In this document: in pieces, positions 40,855 through 49,048 of the stretch
Layout: every line of letters starts with the position of its first letter
Numbering within the stretch: the first letter of the stretch is position 1
Source: Poritiphilus flavus
GTDB taxonomy: Bacteria; Bacteroidota; Bacteroidia; Flavobacteriales; Flavobacteriaceae
Assembly (NCBI RefSeq): GCF_009901585.1
Contig: NZ_WXYO01000002.1
Span: 774,849-838,848 of the forward strand
Reading direction: 5' to 3'
Length of the DNA: 64,000 bases
The notes under the pieces: model-generated
What the model was told of the DNA's origin: nothing
Seen by the model: the letters and a program-made list of their open reading frames with translations, nothing else
The model's database searches: none
Position numbers and translations under genes: made by a program

Positions 40855-42609
40855 CTAAAAGAAACCGTCCCTCTTTTTGCTCCTTCTTTTACCGGGTTTT
40901 CCGCTCTGACCTTTAACCGGCTTAGCACCTCGTCTGCGGCCTTTACCGCGATCCCGCTGTCTGCGGCCTTTATCCTTACTCCTTCTTCCGGATCCAGGAT
41001 TGGTTGAGATCTCTACGTTGACAAATCTGCCATCTACCTTAAAATCCGAAAAGGTCTGTAGTATAAACTCTCCGAGTTCTGCATCCGTATTGAAAAATGA
41101 AAAACTGTCTTTGACGTCTACTTTATAAATATCGTCCTTTTCAAGGCCTAAAGTAGCTCTTAGAAAGTCCTTTAAAGACATCCAATCATAGCCATCTCTT
41201 TCCCCTACGTTGATAAAATATCTCAAGGAACCATTACCGGAAAAATTGACCTCTACTTCCTTTTTACTTCCGTCTTTTCCGGAAGCCGTGCTGTTGAGGT
41301 CTTTGGTTCTACTGTAATAGTCGTAAAATCTACTGAACTCTACAGAAACGATCTTTTGAATTAAGGTCTCCTTATCCAATTCCCCCAGCAGGTCGTAAAT
41401 GGCTGGAAGATAATCGTTGACATCTTCACTTATGGCCGTGTTTTTGATCTTGTTCGCCAGGTGATAAAGCTGAATTTCACAGATCTCAATACCTGAAGGG
41501 ACTTTTTTTAGTATAAATTGCTGTTTGATCTTTTTTTCGATCGCTTTGATCTTCCGCAACTCACTCCTCGTAATGATAACCATGGAGATACCAGATTTTC
41601 CGGCCCTTCCCGTTCGACCGCTTCTATGCGTATAGGTCTCGATCTCGTCCGGTAGCTGATAGTTGATCACGTGAGTCACATCGTCCACATCTATACCCCT
41701 GGCGGCCACATCAGTTGCGACCAGAAGTTGGATCTGTTTTTTTCGGAAGGCATTCATCACCAGATCTCGCTGATTCTGACTGAGGTCTCCGTGTAATGCC
41801 CCGGCATTGTAGCCGTCTTCGATGAGTTTTTCCGCTACTTTTTGAGTATCTCTTTTGGTCCTGCAAAAAACTACTGAAAAAATACCCGGATTGGCATCTG
41901 CCAGTCTCTTTAATGCGGCATATCGGTCACGACTACCCACCTGATAGTATTCATGTCTTACCGTATCTACCCCTGAATTCTTTGCTCCAACGGTGATCTC
42001 CACCGGCTTATACATGAATTTTTTGGCGATACTTGCTACTTCCCTGGGCATAGTTGCAGAAAACAGCCAGGTAGATTTATCTTCCGGCGTATTGGAGAGG
42101 ATGTCCTTAATATCCTCGTAAAAACCCATATTCAGCATTTCGTCCGCCTCATCCAGTACGCAGTACTCAATTTTTGAGATATTGACCAGGCCCCTGCCAA
42201 TCATATCTTTGATCCGACCTGGAGTGGCCACGATGATCTGGGCTCCCCTTTTAATTTGTTTGGCTTGTTCAGTGATACTCGCCCCTCCGTATACGGCCAC
42301 CACATTGAGACCCTTTACGTATTTGGAGTACAGCTGTAACTCATTGGTGATCTGAAGGCAAAGCTCCCTGGTGGGGGATAGGATCAGGCCCTGAGTGGTT
42401 CTGCTTTCACTGTTTAGTTTCTGAATAAGCGGAAAACCAAAGGCTGCGGTTTTACCTGTACCTGTTTGCGCGAGGGCGACGAGGTCTGTCTCTGCTTCCA
42501 GCAGGACGGGAATGGATTTTTCCTGTACTTCTGATGGAGTCTCGAACCCAAGATCGGAGACAGCATCCAGGAGGGCCTTATTTAGACCCAGCGCTTCAAA
42601 TTTTGTCAT
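40855..42609 (-). CDS. DEAD-box RNA helicase (DeaD/CsdA-like)
   Basis: A 584-residue ATP-dependent RNA helicase. Motifs in order: Q-motif (FETPSEVQEKSIP), I AQTGTGKT, Ia PTRELCLQ, II DEAD in YCVLDEADEMLNMG, III FSATMP, then domain 2 with VVFCRTKRDTQKVAEKL, ATDVAARGIDVDDVTHVINY and HRSGRTGRAGKSG. A DbpA-type RNA-binding domain follows (about 445-530), then an Arg/Lys/Gly-rich tail. DeaD-type proteins help ribosome assembly and mRNA turnover in the cold. The leader between its promoter and start is about 100 bases, as often in cold-shock genes. Confidence 0.93.
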   Translation of the reverse strand: MTKFEALGLNKALLDAVSDLGFETPSEVQEKSIPVLLEAETDLVALAQTGTGKTAAFGFPLIQKLNSESRTTQGLILSPTRELCLQITNELQLYSKYVKGLNVVAVYGGASITEQAKQIKRGAQIIVATPGRIKDMIGRGLVNISKIEYCVLDEADEMLNMGFYEDIKDILSNTPEDKSTWLFSATMPREVASIAKKFMYKPVEITVGAKNSGVDTVRHEYYQVGSRDRYAALKRLADANPGIFSVVFCRTKRDTQKVAEKLIEDGYNAGALHGDLSQNQRDLVMNAFRKKQIQLLVATDVAARGIDVDDVTHVINYQLPDEIETYTHRSGRTGRAGKSGISMVIITRSELRKIKAIEKKIKQQFILKKVPSGIEICEIQLYHLANKIKNTAISEDVNDYLPAIYDLLGELDKETLIQKIVSVEFSRFYDYYSRTKDLNSTASGKDGSKKEVEVNFSGNGSLRYFINVGERDGYDWMSLKDFLRATLGLEKDDIYKVDVKDSFSFFNTDAELGEFILQTFSDFKVDGRFVNVEISTNPGSGRRSKDKGRRQRDRGKGRRRGAKPVKGQSGKPGKRRSKKRDGFF

Positions 42610-42718
42610 AATAGTTATGGTAATTAATACCTAAATAGGCGTGTTACCTAGCCCGATGACCTTTATAACTATAGACTCAGCGCAACACATGCTATCCCAG
42701 CGGCTTACAATAAAGGCG

Positions 42719-42726
42719 CAAAGATA
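42719..42726 (-). promoter_or_regulatory. Promoter -7 box of the DEAD-box gene
   Basis: Minus strand TATCTTTG just past the stop of rdgB. It implies a 5' leader of about 100 bases before the ATG at 42609. No TTG at standard spacing. Confidence 0.45.
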
Positions 42727-42729
42727 CTG

Positions 42730-43320
42730 CTATTTATTGATATACTTCAGCTTTTTTAGATAAGTCACGAATTGTTGTAAGGCCCTGGCACGATGGCTGA
42801 CCGTATTTTTGATTTCCAGAGGAAGCTCGGCGAAGGTCTTGTCAAAACCATCAGGTAGAAAGACAGGATCGTAACCAAACCCTTCTGATCCTCTCTTTTC
42901 CGTGGTGATAACTCCTTTAACCTCTCCTATAAAAGTCTTTTCCTCCTGTGGTAAATTCATGGCGATCACGGTGATGAAACTGGCCTTTCTGTTGGATTTT
43001 GACTCCAGATTTTCCAGGAGTTTGTCCATATTGTCATCTGCACTTCTGTGTTCCCCGGCATAGCGGGCCGTATGAACACCCGGAGCGCCATCCAAAGCTT
43101 CCACCATTAAACCGGTGTCGTCCGCAAAGCAAGGGTAGCCGTAGTTCTTTGCAACGTAGTTAGCCTTCAGCCAGGCGTTTCCTTCCAGGGTTGTCGCGGT
43201 TTCGGGAATCTCCTCTGTACAATTGATGTCCGCAAGGGAAAGAAGCCTTACAGATTTCGGGACCAGGAGTTTTACCTCTTTGAGTTTGTTGGGATTGTGC
43301 GTTGCAAAAACGAGATCCAT
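42730..43320 (-). CDS. rdgB: Non-canonical purine NTP pyrophosphatase (RdgB/HAM1 type)
   Basis: A 196-residue enzyme that hydrolyses ITP, dITP and XTP to the monophosphate and so cleans the nucleotide pool. Marks: VFATHNPNKLKEVKLL (start), PCFADDTGLMVEALDGAPGVHTARYAG, EGFGYDPVFLPDG and SHRARALQQF at the end. A -7 box TATTTTTG lies on the minus strand at 43358-43365. Length is normal. Confidence 0.95.
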   Translation of the reverse strand: MDLVFATHNPNKLKEVKLLVPKSVRLLSLADINCTEEIPETATTLEGNAWLKANYVAKNYGYPCFADDTGLMVEALDGAPGVHTARYAGEHRSADDNMDKLLENLESKSNRKASFITVIAMNLPQEEKTFIGEVKGVITTEKRGSEGFGYDPVFLPDGFDKTFAELPLEIKNTVSHRARALQQFVTYLKKLKYINK

Positions 43321-43395
43321 GGAAATTTTAATTCGGGGGAAACGGGTTTTACGCTGTCAAAAATAGTAATTTTATTCCCGGTTTTTTTCTTTACT

Positions 43396-43848
43396 ATGAG
43401 GTTGAAACTCCCACCTGCTGTTGTGTTACTGCTATTTGGATCGCTGATGTATCTTCTGGCGACTTTTCTGCCTTTTGGTTATTTCGACTTTTTTGGCAGG
43501 AATCTCCTGGTGAAGGCCTTATTGGTGTTAGGCGCGATTGTGGCTTTTATTGCGCTCATTCAGTTTTACAGGGCCAAAACCACGGTGGATCCCATGTCTC
43601 CTTCAAAGGCTTCGCGACTGGTGATGTCCGGAATTTACCGATTTAGCCGCAATCCAATGTATTTAGCCATGTTGTTGCTGTTATTGGCCTGGGGACTTAA
43701 GCTTGGAAACGCTTTCAACACCTTATTGGCTGCTTTATTTGTGGCATACATGAACAGGTTTCAGATCATTCCGGAAGAGGAAGCGCTTGGTAAGCTGTTT
43801 GGAAAACCTTATCAGCAGTACTGTTTAAAGGTAAGACGATGGTTTTAA
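43396..43848 (+). CDS. Isoprenylcysteine carboxyl methyltransferase-like membrane protein
   Basis: A 150-residue membrane protein with four hydrophobic segments and the ICMT/PEMT-like signature SGIYRFSRNPMYLAMLLLLLAWGL, then RFQIIPEEEALGKLFGKPYQQYC. These proteins bind SAM and methylate small molecules or lipids; the bacterial substrate is unknown. I start at ATG 43396 (MRLKLPPAVVLLLFG) because upstream codons overlap the divergent rdgB promoter. Confidence 0.85.
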   Translation: MRLKLPPAVVLLLFGSLMYLLATFLPFGYFDFFGRNLLVKALLVLGAIVAFIALIQFYRAKTTVDPMSPSKASRLVMSGIYRFSRNPMYLAMLLLLLAWGLKLGNAFNTLLAALFVAYMNRFQIIPEEEALGKLFGKPYQQYCLKVRRWF

Positions 43849-43912
43849 AGATGTTATTTTGAAGTGACTCATCCTTAATGAATATTAGCTAAATAAGTAA
43901 TATTTAAAAAAA

Positions 43913-43956
43913 TTAGCAAAAATGCTTATAATTTTATATATTAGCACTTTAGCTTA
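43913..43956. promoter_or_regulatory. Two matching inverted repeats upstream of satD
   Basis: TTAGC-N6-GCTTA occurs twice, at 43913-43928 and 43941-43956, 28 bases apart; a related TTAGCTAA palindrome is at 43885-43892. The second copy is 6 bases before the satD ATG. Equal half-sites and spacing suggest a dimeric DNA-binding protein, perhaps SatD itself through its C-terminal helix-turn-helix. Confidence 0.5.
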
Positions 43957-43961
43957 TTAAT

Positions 43962-44573
43962 ATGATTGCAGTTATTACAGGAGACATTGTGAATTCCCAG
44001 AGCCGTCCGGCATCTGAATGGATCCCCTTACTCAGGAATTATTTTTCCAGCATAGGGAAGACACCGACAGACTGGGAGATATACCGAGGCGATGAATTTC
44101 AGCTGAGGGTTCCTCCGGAAAACGCTCTTGAAATCGCTATTAGGATCAAAGCGATGATCAAAACAGTGAAAAACCTGGATGTACGCATTGGAATAGGGCT
44201 GGGGGAGGAGTCCTTTAAAGGTACAGGGGTTAGTGAGTCTAACGGTACCGCATACCAAAGGTCAGGGAAATCCCTGGAGCTCCTGAAGAACGAAAAGAAC
44301 AAGCTCATGATCGCTACAGCAGACCAGGGCACAAACGACACTTTAAACCTGCTGTTTAAACTGGCCCTGGACTTTATGGACGATTGGAGCACGGTTTCCG
44401 CGGAGATTGTAAACCTGGCCCTGGAACAACCACAGGCCTCGCAAAAGCAGATCGCGAAGCAACTGAATATTCAGCAATCCGCCGTAAGCCAAAGGCAGAA
44501 GAGGGCCCGTTTAGACCTGGTTCAGGAACTGTTGACTTATTACGCGAAAAGAATGAAAAACAAAGATTTATGA
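43962..44573 (+). CDS. SatD family protein with C-terminal helix-turn-helix
   Basis: A 203-residue SatD-family protein. The N-terminal domain (VITGDIVNSQSRPASEWIPLL, YRGDEFQLRVPPENALEIAI, RIGIGLGEESFKGTGVSESNG) is cyclase/GGDEF-like in outline, with GDxxxS and RGDxF as conserved parts. The C-terminal part (EQPQASQKQIAKQLNIQQSAVSQRQKRARL) is a helix-turn-helix resembling sigma region 4. The family takes its name from streptococcal acid-tolerance genes; its biochemical role is unknown. Its stop overlaps the start of the DUF3307 gene (ATGA), so the two are translated together. Confidence 0.82.
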   Translation: MIAVITGDIVNSQSRPASEWIPLLRNYFSSIGKTPTDWEIYRGDEFQLRVPPENALEIAIRIKAMIKTVKNLDVRIGIGLGEESFKGTGVSESNGTAYQRSGKSLELLKNEKNKLMIATADQGTNDTLNLLFKLALDFMDDWSTVSAEIVNLALEQPQASQKQIAKQLNIQQSAVSQRQKRARLDLVQELLTYYAKRMKNKDL

Positions 44574-45268
44574 TTCTATTCATCAAACTCATACTGGCTC
44601 ATCTCATCGGAGATTTTATGTTGCAACCCCTGCGTTGGGTAATACACAAAGAATCCAGGAAAATAGCCTCTGGTTTCCTGTATCTCCACATTGGGATTCA
44701 CTTTGTGCTCATGCTACTACTGTTATGGGACCTCAGTTTCTGGAAGCTGGCGGCCATCATTGCGGTTTCCCATTATCTCATAGACCTGGCAAAACTCTAC
44801 GCAAGCCCATGGTTTAGAAATCGGACCATACCATTTCTGCTGGATCAGTTTGCCCATATTGCAGTGCTGTACTGTGTGGCATTCTACGGCAATCTTTGGG
44901 AACACACCCAACAGTGGATACAACAACTGGATTGGGCCCTGGTGACCGCCCTTGTATTTGTAACTTACCCCTCTGCGATTATTATGGGCAAATTACTGGA
45001 AAACATGTCTGACCAGATAGTGCTGGACCATAAATCTCTTCCCAATGCCGGTAAATATATCGGGATTATCGAAAGACTCTTCGTGCTGATATTCATTATA
45101 ATGGATAGATGGGAGGCCATTGGGCTCTTAATTGCGGCCAAATCTGTTTTCAGATTTAATGACCTTAAGGATAGCAATAACCGTAAGTTAACGGAATACA
45201 TTCTGATAGGGACGCTGATGAGCTTTGGCTTTGCCATGCTCGCCGGATTGGCCTATACACACCTTTAA
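44570..45268 (+). CDS. DUF3307 domain-containing membrane protein
   Basis: A 232-residue protein of the DUF3307 family. It begins MILFIKLILAHLIGDFMLQP, a conserved N-terminus with His/Asp in the first membrane segment, followed by about six hydrophobic segments and HYLIDLAKLY in the first half. The pattern of His and Asp inside membrane helices suggests metal or ion chemistry, but no function is established. Start ATG 44570 overlaps the satD stop; the longer frame upstream is an artefact of satD. Confidence 0.85.
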   Translation: MILFIKLILAHLIGDFMLQPLRWVIHKESRKIASGFLYLHIGIHFVLMLLLLWDLSFWKLAAIIAVSHYLIDLAKLYASPWFRNRTIPFLLDQFAHIAVLYCVAFYGNLWEHTQQWIQQLDWALVTALVFVTYPSAIIMGKLLENMSDQIVLDHKSLPNAGKYIGIIERLFVLIFIIMDRWEAIGLLIAAKSVFRFNDLKDSNNRKLTEYILIGTLMSFGFAMLAGLAYTHL

Positions 45269-45287
45269 AACCTTTTAATACCTGACC

Positions 45288-46439
45288 ATGAAAACATTTG
45301 GGGCCTTATTATTGCTTTTACTGATCGTCGCCTGTGCGGAAAACAAAAAACCGGAGCAAAAATCCATATCATACCAAGCCTGGCCGGAGGCCAAAGCCTG
45401 GGAATGGTATAAGGATCAACCCTGGCTGGTCGGGACGAATTTTAATCCAAGCACATCCATCAACCAACTGGAATTTTGGCAATCCGATACTTTTGATTCC
45501 CTGACTATAGACAGGGAATTGTCCTGGTCTGCGGATCTGGGCATGAACCTACACCGGGTATACCTTCATAACCTATTGTGGGATCAGGATTCTATTGGTT
45601 TTCTGAAACGCCTGGAAAGCTATCTTACCATAGCTGATAAATACCAGATAAAAACCATGTTCGTATTGCTGGACGATGTTTGGCATCCGGTACCCGTTCT
45701 GGGAAAACAACCGGACCCAGCACCACATGTACACAATTCCGGCTGGGTGCAGGCCCCGGGTGCGGAAATCCTTGGAGACAGCACCCGACATGATGAACTT
45801 GAGAACTACGTTAAAGGGGTAGTAAGTCATTTTGCCAATGACCAGCGGGTCCTTGTCTGGGACATCTACAATGAACCGGACAATGTTGCCGGACAAGAAG
45901 GCCGAGCTTCCCTGGAAGTTGAGAACAAGCAGCTTTACAGTTTGGCATTACTGAAAAGGGTAGTGAAATGGGTAAGGGAAGTTAATCCGGATCAACCGAT
46001 CACCACAGGGATCTGGAGAGGGAATATCGATCATTGGGGAATTCCGGACAGTCTTCCGGCCCTGGACCGCTATATGCTGGAAAATTCCGATGTGATCTCC
46101 TTCCACGCCTATGATGGGGATCTGAAAAACGTAAACAAAAAGATAGAGGCACTAAAGACCTATGGCAGACCTCTGCTTTGCACTGAATACCTGGCCAGGG
46201 GAGTAGGGAATAGCTTTGAAAAACTACTTCCAGTATTTAAGGATAACAAGATCGCGGCGATCAACTGGGGGTTGGTGTCCGGAAAATCCAATACCATCTA
46301 CCCCTGGAAGAGTTGGGATTCTACCTTTACCGGAGAACCGGAAGTCTGGCACCACGATATTTTTAGGGCAGACGGAAGTCCCTTCTCCGAGGAAGAGGTC
46401 CTGTTTATCAAAGAAATTATCGCCGGAGAATCGAACTAA
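45288..46439 (+). CDS. GH5-like (cellulase superfamily) lipoprotein
   Basis: A 383-residue secreted glycoside hydrolase. The signal MKTFGALLLLLLIVACAEN has lipobox Cys16. The TIM-barrel marks of clan GH-A are visible: LGMNLHRVYLH, WDIYNEPDN with acid/base Glu196 and LLCTEYLARG with nucleophile Glu300. Clan GH-A enzymes of this shape act on beta-1,4-glycans such as mannan, xylan or cellulose; the actual substrate cannot be read. It follows DUF3307 after 19 bases, so it may share that transcript. Confidence 0.83.
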   Translation: MKTFGALLLLLLIVACAENKKPEQKSISYQAWPEAKAWEWYKDQPWLVGTNFNPSTSINQLEFWQSDTFDSLTIDRELSWSADLGMNLHRVYLHNLLWDQDSIGFLKRLESYLTIADKYQIKTMFVLLDDVWHPVPVLGKQPDPAPHVHNSGWVQAPGAEILGDSTRHDELENYVKGVVSHFANDQRVLVWDIYNEPDNVAGQEGRASLEVENKQLYSLALLKRVVKWVREVNPDQPITTGIWRGNIDHWGIPDSLPALDRYMLENSDVISFHAYDGDLKNVNKKIEALKTYGRPLLCTEYLARGVGNSFEKLLPVFKDNKIAAINWGLVSGKSNTIYPWKSWDSTFTGEPEVWHHDIFRADGSPFSEEEVLFIKEIIAGESN

Positions 46440-46541
46440 TTCATTTCCAGGAGCTTTCATTACGGCAATTCTTACTGATTAATCACAGCTAAAACTTCTT
46501 TTGTACGGATTGTAACAGTTTCTTGGATCCGGCGACTTTTT

Positions 46542-46554
46542 GTGCATAATGCAC
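46542..46554. promoter_or_regulatory. Palindrome upstream of the serB-serA fusion gene
   Basis: GTGCATAATGCAC is a perfect 13-base palindrome, 56 bases before the GTG start. It could be an operator; no regulator is identifiable. Confidence 0.35.
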
Positions 46555-46609
46555 TTGCGAGACTGAATTAATTTTTAATTTTACAGCTTAATTTTTAAAG
46601 AACGCAGCA

Positions 46610-48493
46610 GTGGGAAGAAAGTATGTGTTTGATTTTGACAGCACGCTTACCAGGGTAGAGGCCCTGGATGTTTTGGCTGAAATGACGCTTCAGGGAAAAT
46701 CGAACAGAGATGAAGTGATCAACGAGATCCAGAAGATCACCAATCTGGGGATAGACGGCGATATTTCCTTTACCGAGTCCCTGGAAAGGCGTATCCGTCT
46801 TCTAAAAGCGCACAAAGACGACCTTGATGGGCTGGTAGGTGAGTTGCGACAAAAAATATCAAAATCCATAGAATCCAATAAAGAGTTTTTTGAGAAGTTC
46901 TCAGATGATATCTACGTGATATCATGTGGCTTTAAAGAATTCATCGATCCTATTGTTGCCGAATACAATATACCTTCGGATAGGGTCTATGCGAATACCT
47001 TTGAGTTTGATGATGAAGGAAATATTATTGGCTTTGATGAAGCCAATCCCTTAGCCTCACACAATGGAAAGATAGAATGTCTCAAGCAATTGGATCTTGA
47101 TGGGGAGGTACAGGTCATAGGGGATGGTTACAGTGATTATGTGATGCGGGAAGCCGGGATCGCCCATAAATTTTTTGCCTACACAGAGAATGTTCATCGT
47201 GATAAAGCGGCGAACAACGCGGATCACGTAACACCTAACCTGGATGAATTCCTTTTTGTCAATGATCTGCCCCGGAATATTTCCTACCCCAAGAACCGAA
47301 TTAAGATCCTTCTCCTGGAAAATGTACATCCGGCTGCCTTCGATAACCTATCGGAAGATGGATTTGCGGTAGAACTTGTTAAACACAGTCTTTCGGAGGA
47401 TGAACTCATCGAAAAGATCAAGGGGGTGCATGTTTTGGGAATACGATCTAAAACCCAGGTTACCCAAAGGGTTTTAGATGCCGCCAACAAGCTGTTGGTG
47501 GTTGGAGCGTTTTGTATAGGTACTACTCAGATAGACCTCGACTACTGCAAGAAAAAAGGGGTCGTGGTTTTCAATGCGCCTTACAGCAATACACGTTCTG
47601 TGGTGGAATTGGCCATCGGACAGATCATCATGCTCATGCGTAATGTCTTCCCGAGAAGTACTGAGATCCATTCCGGAAAATGGAATAAGACCGCTATTAA
47701 CTCTCGTGAGATAAGGGGCAAGAACCTTGGGATTATCGGATACGGAAACATAGGGAAACAACTTTCTGTGCTGGCCGAGGCCATGGGGATGAGGGTTTAC
47801 TATTACGATGTTGACGAAAAACTGGCTCTAGGTAATGCGGTGCAATGCCAGTCACTGGAAGACCTGTTAAACGTATCGGACGTGGTTTCCCTGCATATAG
47901 ATGATAACAAGGCGAACGAAAACTTCATCGGGGAACGGGAGATCAATCAGATGAGGGACGGAGCAATGCTTCTCAACCTTTCAAGGGGGTTTGTGGTGGA
48001 TATTCCTGCTTTGGTTGAAGCCCTGAAAAGCGGAAAGCTCTCCGGTGCTGCAGTGGATGTATATCCCGAGGAACCCAGGAGCAATGGTGCCTTCGAGACT
48101 GAGCTTCAAGGCTTGTCCAATGTCATCTTAACACCCCATGTGGGAGGTAGTACAGAGGAAGCTCAACGAAACATAGCGGATTTTGTACCTAACAAGATCA
48201 TGGATTATATCAACTCCGGAAACACGGTGGATGCTGTGAATTTCCCCAATATACGTCTGCCCAAACAGGTTAACGCGCATCGTTTCCTCCATATTCACAG
48301 AAATGTACCCGGTATCATGGCCAACATCAATGAGGTGCTCGCCAAGTTCGAGATGAATATTACCGGTCAATACCTGTCTACGGATAATGAAGTCGGTTAT
48401 GTGATCACTGATCTGGATAAGGAATACAACAAAGAAGTTATCCGAGCCCTTAAGCAGGTAGAACACACCATTAAGTTTAGGGTGCTGTATTAA
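46610..48493 (+). CDS. serA: Phosphoserine phosphatase / phosphoglycerate dehydrogenase fusion
   Basis: A 627-residue two-domain protein. Residues 1-210 form a SerB-like HAD phosphatase with all four motifs: VFDFDSTLT (Asp8, Asp10), VISCGFKEF, Lys in HNGKIECL and GDGYSDYVM near 170. Residues from about 227 form D-3-phosphoglycerate dehydrogenase: LGIIGYGNIGKQL (NAD fold near 376), LNLSRGFVVDIPAL (Arg), TPHVGGSTEEAQ (His near 509) and a C-terminal ACT domain (about 555-627). It thus joins steps 1 and 3 of serine synthesis; step 2 (SerC) is not here. It starts with GTG. rlmH overlaps its end by 4 bases on the other strand. Confidence 0.9.
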   Translation: MGRKYVFDFDSTLTRVEALDVLAEMTLQGKSNRDEVINEIQKITNLGIDGDISFTESLERRIRLLKAHKDDLDGLVGELRQKISKSIESNKEFFEKFSDDIYVISCGFKEFIDPIVAEYNIPSDRVYANTFEFDDEGNIIGFDEANPLASHNGKIECLKQLDLDGEVQVIGDGYSDYVMREAGIAHKFFAYTENVHRDKAANNADHVTPNLDEFLFVNDLPRNISYPKNRIKILLLENVHPAAFDNLSEDGFAVELVKHSLSEDELIEKIKGVHVLGIRSKTQVTQRVLDAANKLLVVGAFCIGTTQIDLDYCKKKGVVVFNAPYSNTRSVVELAIGQIIMLMRNVFPRSTEIHSGKWNKTAINSREIRGKNLGIIGYGNIGKQLSVLAEAMGMRVYYYDVDEKLALGNAVQCQSLEDLLNVSDVVSLHIDDNKANENFIGEREINQMRDGAMLLNLSRGFVVDIPALVEALKSGKLSGAAVDVYPEEPRSNGAFETELQGLSNVILTPHVGGSTEEAQRNIADFVPNKIMDYINSGNTVDAVNFPNIRLPKQVNAHRFLHIHRNVPGIMANINEVLAKFEMNITGQYLSTDNEVGYVITDLDKEYNKEVIRALKQVEHTIKFRVLY

Positions 48494-48966
48494 TTTCCGT
48501 GATGATAGGGTTCATTTCTCAGGATGGTCATGGCCCTGTACATTTGTTCTACGGCAAATAAACGGATCATTTGATGGGAGAAGGTCATTTTAGACAGGCT
48601 TAGCTTTCCTGATGCAGCCTGGTATACCTCTTCGCTAAATCCATAGGGCCCACCAATAGCAAAAACAAGTCGTTTAAGCCCGGAATTCATTTGTTGTTGC
48701 AGGAATTGAGCAAATTCAACGGAATTATACTGTTTGCCCCGTTCATCCAGCAGCAAAAGCCTGTCCCCTGCCTGCACACGACTAAGCAAAAGTTGCCCTT
48801 CTTTCTGCTTTTGCTGGATCTCAGACAGATGCTTGGTGTTTTTGATATCCGGCAGAACCTCCATTTCAAAACGGAGATAGTGGCTTAGGCGCCTGATGTA
48901 GTCGTCCGTCAGGGATTGGAGTTCAGAGCGGTCTGTTTTGCCTATAGTGATTAGTTTAATGTTCAT
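48490..48966 (-). CDS. rlmH: 23S rRNA (pseudouridine-1915-N3)-methyltransferase
   Basis: A 158-residue SPOUT-class enzyme that methylates pseudouridine 1915 in helix 69 of 23S rRNA on the 70S ribosome. Marks: MNIKLITIGKTDRSELQSL, LLLDERGKQYNSVEFAQFL, FAIGGPYGFSEEVYQ (SAM knot) and the tail MTFSHQMIRLFAVEQMYRA...YHHGN. Length matches E. coli RlmH (155). A -7 box TAACTTTG (48971-48978) stands only 4 bases before the ATG, so the transcript may have almost no leader. Confidence 0.95.
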   Translation of the reverse strand: MNIKLITIGKTDRSELQSLTDDYIRRLSHYLRFEMEVLPDIKNTKHLSEIQQKQKEGQLLLSRVQAGDRLLLLDERGKQYNSVEFAQFLQQQMNSGLKRLVFAIGGPYGFSEEVYQAASGKLSLSKMTFSHQMIRLFAVEQMYRAMTILRNEPYHHGN

Positions 48967-49048
48967 GCCTCAAAGTTATCATTTTCGCTTTGTTCAAGTT
49001 CTTCAGTGGCGGATGTTTTTAGTAATTTCGTTCCCATAAGAATTCAAA

